Shown here piece by piece: positions 24,065-27,141 of a stretch of 27,141 nucleotides of DNA; position 1 is the stretch's first letter, and each line of letters opens with the position of its first letter. This DNA comes from JADGGV01 sp035715725 (lineage in GTDB: Bacteria > Gemmatimonadota > Gemmatimonadetes > Longimicrobiales > RSA9): contig DASTKT010000152.1 of assembly GCA_035715725.1 (NCBI GenBank), positions 1 to 27,141 of the forward strand, read 5' to 3'. Under the pieces are notes generated by a model, which saw only the letters and a list, made by a program, of their open reading frames with translations, did no database searches and had not been told where the DNA came from. A program made the position numbers and the translations under genes.

Positions 24065-25428
24065 GACGTCGACGCGTCGGCGGGAGCGAGCGGGCGGAGC
24101 GTGCTCTCCTCGGCGCGGGCGGCGAGGCGCCCGGCGTCGATGTCGACGCGCGAGAGGATGGCGAAGCCGACGACGAAGAACAGCGCGACGGCGACGATGC
24201 CGAGGCGGCTCGTTCCCGTGAGCTGGCCGACGATGCCGAAGACGGCCGGTCCCGCGATCCCGGAGAACTTCTCGAAGACGCCGAAGAAGCTGAAGAACTC
24301 GGAGGACTTCCCCTTCGGGATCATCGTCGCGTAGATCGAGCGGCTGAGCGCCTGGGCGCCGCCCTGCACCATGCCGACGGCGCAGGCGAGCGCCCAGAAG
24401 TGCGCGGCCGTGGTGACGAAGTAGCCGGCGATGGCGATGAGCGTGTAGACGGCGAGCGCGATGTAGATCCCGTTGCGCGGGCCGATGCGGCTGGAGAGCG
24501 CGCCGAAGAGGAACGTGAACGGGATGCCGACGAACTGCGTGAGGATGAGCGCGCCGATCAGCGCGCTCTGGCCGATGCCGATCTCGGTGCCGTACGCGGT
24601 CGCCATCCGGATGATGGTGCCGATGCCGTCGCTGTAGAGCCAGAACGCGACGAGGAACTTGAGCAGGTCGGGGTAGCGGCGGATTTCGGCGAGCGTCTCG
24701 CCCAGGCGCTGGAACCCGGCGCGGACCGGGCTCTCGCGCGGCGTCTCGTCGGGCTCGAGCTCGCGGTGCGGCTCCGGCACGTGGCGGAGCAGCGGGATCG
24801 TGAAGAGCACCCACCAGATGGCGACGGTCACGAAGGAGACGCGCGTGGCGACGCCGGCGTCGGCGAGGCCGAAGAGGCGCGGCTTCGAGATCATGACGGC
24901 GTTCGCGAGCAGCAGCAGTCCGCCGCCGATGTAGCCGACGGCCCAGCCGGCGGAGGAGACGCGGTCGATCTCGTCCTCCCGCGCGATGTGGGGGAGCAGC
25001 GCGTCGTAGTAGACGATGGAGCCGGTGAAGCCGAAGTTGCCGAGGGTGAAGAGGATGGAGGCGAGCACCCAGTCGCCGCGGCCGACGAACCAGAGCGCGC
25101 CGGTCGCGGCGGCGCCGAGGATGGCGAACGCGGCGAGGAATCGCTTCGTCGCGCCGAGGTAGTCGGCGATCGTGCCGAGCACCGGCGAGGCGAGGCAGAC
25201 GAGCAGCAGGCCGATCGCCGACGTGTAGGCCCAGTAGGCGCTGGCGGTCGCGGCGGGGAGATCCGCGCCGGCCACCTTGACGTAGTAGATCGGCAGCACC
25301 GCCGCCATCACGGTGGTCGCGAAGGCGGAGTTGCCCCAGTCGTAGAGCGCCCAGGCCCGGAGCTCCTTCCGCTCCAGGCCGAGCCTCTTCAGCCACCCGG
25401 CGTTCGTGTGGGAGCGCGTCTCGGCCAT
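24061..25428 (-). CDS. UMF1-family MFS transporter (Atg22/BtlA-like)
   Basis: A 455-residue 12-helix inner-membrane transporter. The start of helix 1, WALYDWGNSAFATTVMAAVLPIYY (about 26-49), is the hallmark of the UMF1 family related to yeast vacuolar effluxer Atg22. GTIADYLGATKRFL follows helix 2 (MFS loop 2-3 signature), with a central charged loop (about 215-250). The substrate of bacterial members is not known; the family is suggested to export or import small metabolites or amino acids. ATG 25428 lies 25 nt after the rsmA stop. The gene is coupled by a 4-nt overlap to the kinase-like gene behind it, hinting that the two act together. Confidence 0.9.
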   Translation of the reverse strand: MAETRSHTNAGWLKRLGLERKELRAWALYDWGNSAFATTVMAAVLPIYYVKVAGADLPAATASAYWAYTSAIGLLLVCLASPVLGTIADYLGATKRFLAAFAILGAAATGALWFVGRGDWVLASILFTLGNFGFTGSIVYYDALLPHIAREDEIDRVSSAGWAVGYIGGGLLLLANAVMISKPRLFGLADAGVATRVSFVTVAIWWVLFTIPLLRHVPEPHRELEPDETPRESPVRAGFQRLGETLAEIRRYPDLLKFLVAFWLYSDGIGTIIRMATAYGTEIGIGQSALIGALILTQFVGIPFTFLFGALSSRIGPRNGIYIALAVYTLIAIAGYFVTTAAHFWALACAVGMVQGGAQALSRSIYATMIPKGKSSEFFSFFGVFEKFSGIAGPAVFGIVGQLTGTSRLGIVAVALFFVVGFAILSRVDIDAGRLAARAEESTLRPLAPADASTS

Positions 25429-25453
25429 GTGAACCGTCCCGGTTGGAGCCTCG

Positions 25454-26281
25454 TCACTCCGGGTGGAGCGGGAGCCCGCGGCCGCGGAGCGCCCGGGAGA
25501 GGCGGATGAACGCCTCCGGCGGCAGCGTCTCGGGGCGCGCGTCCAGGTCGAGCCGCGTCTCCTCCGCCACTGCCTCTACCCCGGCCGCGTCCAGCCCGTA
25601 CTCCGGCGCGGAACGGAGCGTCTTCTGAAGTTGCTTGCGCCGCCACGCGAACGCCACCCGCGTCAGCGTCCGCAGGTCCGCCTCCTCGGCGGGCTCCAGC
25701 GGCGCCGGGCGACGCGGCGTGATCCGGATCACCGTGGACATCACGTCCGGCGCCGGGTGGAACGCGTTGCGGCTCACGTTGAAGAGCCGCTGCACGTCGG
25801 CGACCGCGCGGATGCCGACGGAGAGCGCGCCGTACTCCTTCCCGCCCGGCGGCGCGAGGATCCGGTCCGCCACCTCGCGCTGGATCATGACCACGATCCG
25901 CTCCGGCCGCCGCCCGGGCTCCAGCAGGTGGAAGAGGATCGGCGTCGTGATGTTGTAGGGGATGTTTCCGATGACCTTCAGTCGGGCGACGTCGCCGCGG
26001 GCCAGGCGCGCGGGGTCCACGTCCAGGATGCTGGCGTGGACGACGTCGACGCTCGGATCGGCCGCGTAGCCGCGCTCCAGCTCGGCGAAGAGCCGGTCGT
26101 CCAGCTCGACCAGCACGAGCCGGCCGACGCGGCCGGCCAGGTGCTGCGTGAGCGCGCCCATGCCGGGACCGATCTCGAGGACCTCGTCCGCGGGGCCCGC
26201 CTCCAGGGCGTCCACGATCTTGCGCTGGATGTTGGGGTCGACCAGGAAGTTCTGGCCGAGGGAGCGCTTGGCCCGGACCAC
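25454..26281 (-). CDS. rsmA: 16S rRNA (adenine1518-N6/adenine1519-N6)-dimethyltransferase
   Basis: A 275-residue KsgA/RsmA that dimethylates two adjacent adenines near the 3' end of 16S rRNA during 30S maturation, using SAM. It opens with the typical KRSLGQNFLVDPN (5-17). Motif I is VLEIGPGMGALT (34-45), the acidic SAM-ribose residue is in LVELDDR (58-63), and the catalytic motif IV is NIPYNITTP (106-114). The C-terminal four-helix domain (about 200-275) is complete. The GTG start at 26281 lies 4 nt past the phosphatase stop. Length matches the family, and the open frame cannot be extended without running into the neighbouring gene. Confidence 0.96.
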   Translation of the reverse strand: MVRAKRSLGQNFLVDPNIQRKIVDALEAGPADEVLEIGPGMGALTQHLAGRVGRLVLVELDDRLFAELERGYAADPSVDVVHASILDVDPARLARGDVARLKVIGNIPYNITTPILFHLLEPGRRPERIVVMIQREVADRILAPPGGKEYGALSVGIRAVADVQRLFNVSRNAFHPAPDVMSTVIRITPRRPAPLEPAEEADLRTLTRVAFAWRRKQLQKTLRSAPEYGLDAAGVEAVAEETRLDLDARPETLPPEAFIRLSRALRGRGLPLHPE

Positions 26282-26285
26282 GCCG

Positions 26286-27141
26286 TCAGACCCGGACGAG
26301 GACCGCGGTCCGGTCGTCGGGCGGGATGTCGGTGTGGGCCTCCGCCGCGAGCGAGAAGACGCGGTCCAGGATCTCGTCGAGCGCCGCGGCGCGCAGCCGC
26401 GCCACCTCTCCGATCACCACCGCCTCACCGACCTGGCCCGGATGCGTGAAGACGTCGCACAGCCCGTCCGTGAACAGGCAGAGCAGGTCGTCCCCGCCGT
26501 GCCACTCGACCGCCTCCTCGCCGTACGCGCCGCCGAGCGGCAGGATGCCGAGCGGCAGGCTCGTCGCCGGGAGGCGGATGGGCTCGCCGTCCCGGCGGAT
26601 CACGAACGCGTGCGGGTGCCCCGCGTTCGAGTACGTCAGCCGCCCGGCCGCCGGATCGAGCACGCCGTAGAAGAGCGAGAGGTACATCTCCGTCGTCTCC
26701 AGCTCCTTGGCCAGGGCGGCGTGCACGCGGCGCAGCACCTCGCGCGGCGGGCTGGCCTCCTGGCCGTAGATCGCCACCGCGCTCATGGTCAGCGCCATGA
26801 TGAGCGCGGCGGAGAAGCCGTGGGAGGAGACGTCGCCGATGATGACGCCGAGGCGGTCGCCGGAGAGGCGGAAGAGGTGGTAGAAGTCGCCGCCCACCGA
26901 CTCGGCCGGCACGACGCGGGCGGAGACGCCGCCCGCGAAGGGCGTGGTGTCCGGGAGGAGCTTGAGCTGGAGGTCGTGCGCCAGCTCGAGCTCGCGCATG
27001 AGCCGCTCCTGCGAGAGGCTCTCCTGCACCAGCCGCTGCGTCTCCAGCGCCGACCCGACCTGGCTGGCGATGGCGGCGAGCAGGCGGGCGTCGCCCGCGG
27101 TGAAGCGGACGTTGCCGCGCCGGCCGACGAGCGTGATCACC
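26286..27141 (-). CDS. GAF domain plus SpoIIE-type PP2C serine phosphatase (N-terminus outside window)
   Basis: The gene runs off the right edge; 285 codons are visible. The first about 40 residues (FTAGDARLLAAIASQVGSALETQRL) are the end of a GAF sensor domain. A helical linker (LVQESLSQERLMRELELAHDLQLKLLPD) then leads to the PPM/SpoIIE phosphatase. Metal-site motifs are GGDFYHLF, VIIGDVSSHGFSAALIMAL, YSNAGHPHAFVIR, LFTDGLCDVF and PDDRTAVLV at the end. Such RsbU/SpoIIE proteins usually dephosphorylate an anti-anti-sigma factor to switch on a stress response, but no partner (anti-sigma kinase or STAS protein) is in the window. The true start is beyond position 27141. rsmA follows after 4 nt. 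Confidence 0.92.
   Translation of the reverse strand, partial: VITLVGRRGNVRFTAGDARLLAAIASQVGSALETQRLVQESLSQERLMRELELAHDLQLKLLPDTTPFAGGVSARVVPAESVGGDFYHLFRLSGDRLGVIIGDVSSHGFSAALIMALTMSAVAIYGQEASPPREVLRRVHAALAKELETTEMYLSLFYGVLDPAAGRLTYSNAGHPHAFVIRRDGEPIRLPATSLPLGILPLGGAYGEEAVEWHGGDDLLCLFTDGLCDVFTHPGQVGEAVVIGEVARLRAAALDEILDRVFSLAAEAHTDIPPDDRTAVLVRV

Overview
This is a very GC-rich (roughly 70%) bacterial chromosome segment. All 24 genes I can support lie on the minus strand, so the window reads from its right end to its left end. Most are housekeeping or central-metabolism genes, packed with 4-nt ATGA/GTGA/TTGA overlaps. The GC content, the Minf_1886-family protein beside Lon, the leucine dehydrogenase and the secreted propeller protein suggest a Gemmatimonadota-like bacterium. 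That is an inference: there is no rRNA or other decisive marker here.

Reading in transcription order (high to low coordinates): (i) 27141-23252, a GAF/SpoIIE-type phosphatase (cut by the window edge), 16S rRNA dimethyltransferase RsmA, a UMF1/Atg22-type MFS transporter, and a histidine-kinase-like protein whose ATPase half has lost its signature motifs. (ii) 23255-19686, an operon headed by a near-ideal Rex operator and a candidate sigma70 promoter: rex, arginine deiminase, a DnaQ-like 3'-5' exonuclease and a metallo-beta-lactamase-fold hydrolase. (iii) 19685-19187, a 499-bp non-coding region with a 248-bp inverted-repeat element (perfect 31-bp ends), a short motif I recall from other genomes, and a good promoter for the next gene. 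(iv) 19186-17811, an acetyl-CoA acetyltransferase-type thiolase ending in an intrinsic terminator. (v) 17809-12105, a CPBP membrane protease, 3-hydroxyacyl-CoA dehydrogenase, acyl-CoA dehydrogenase, a striking array of eight small hairpin repeats, leucine dehydrogenase and glyA, closed by a second intrinsic terminator. (vi) 12025-8821, lon, Minf_1886 and a small zinc-ribbon protein, followed by a large GC-rich hairpin. (vii) 8777-3693, NAD(P)HX repair enzyme Nnr, a secreted beta-propeller, thiL and plsC. (viii) 3333-1, enolase, FtsB/DivIC and a GHL10-family glycoside hydrolase-like protein cut by the left edge.

Functionally, blocks iv and v look like branched-chain amino acid or short-chain acyl-CoA degradation (Leu dehydrogenase, acyl-CoA dehydrogenase, 3-hydroxyacyl-CoA dehydrogenase, thiolase). 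Block ii links NADH/NAD+ sensing to arginine catabolism. The most unusual non-coding features are the hairpin array at 14514-14751, the palindromic element at 19325-19572, and a terminator hairpin at 17811-17845 whose 3' arm appears to contain the ribosome binding site of the next gene. I saw no tRNA, rRNA, CRISPR array, phage or transposase gene.
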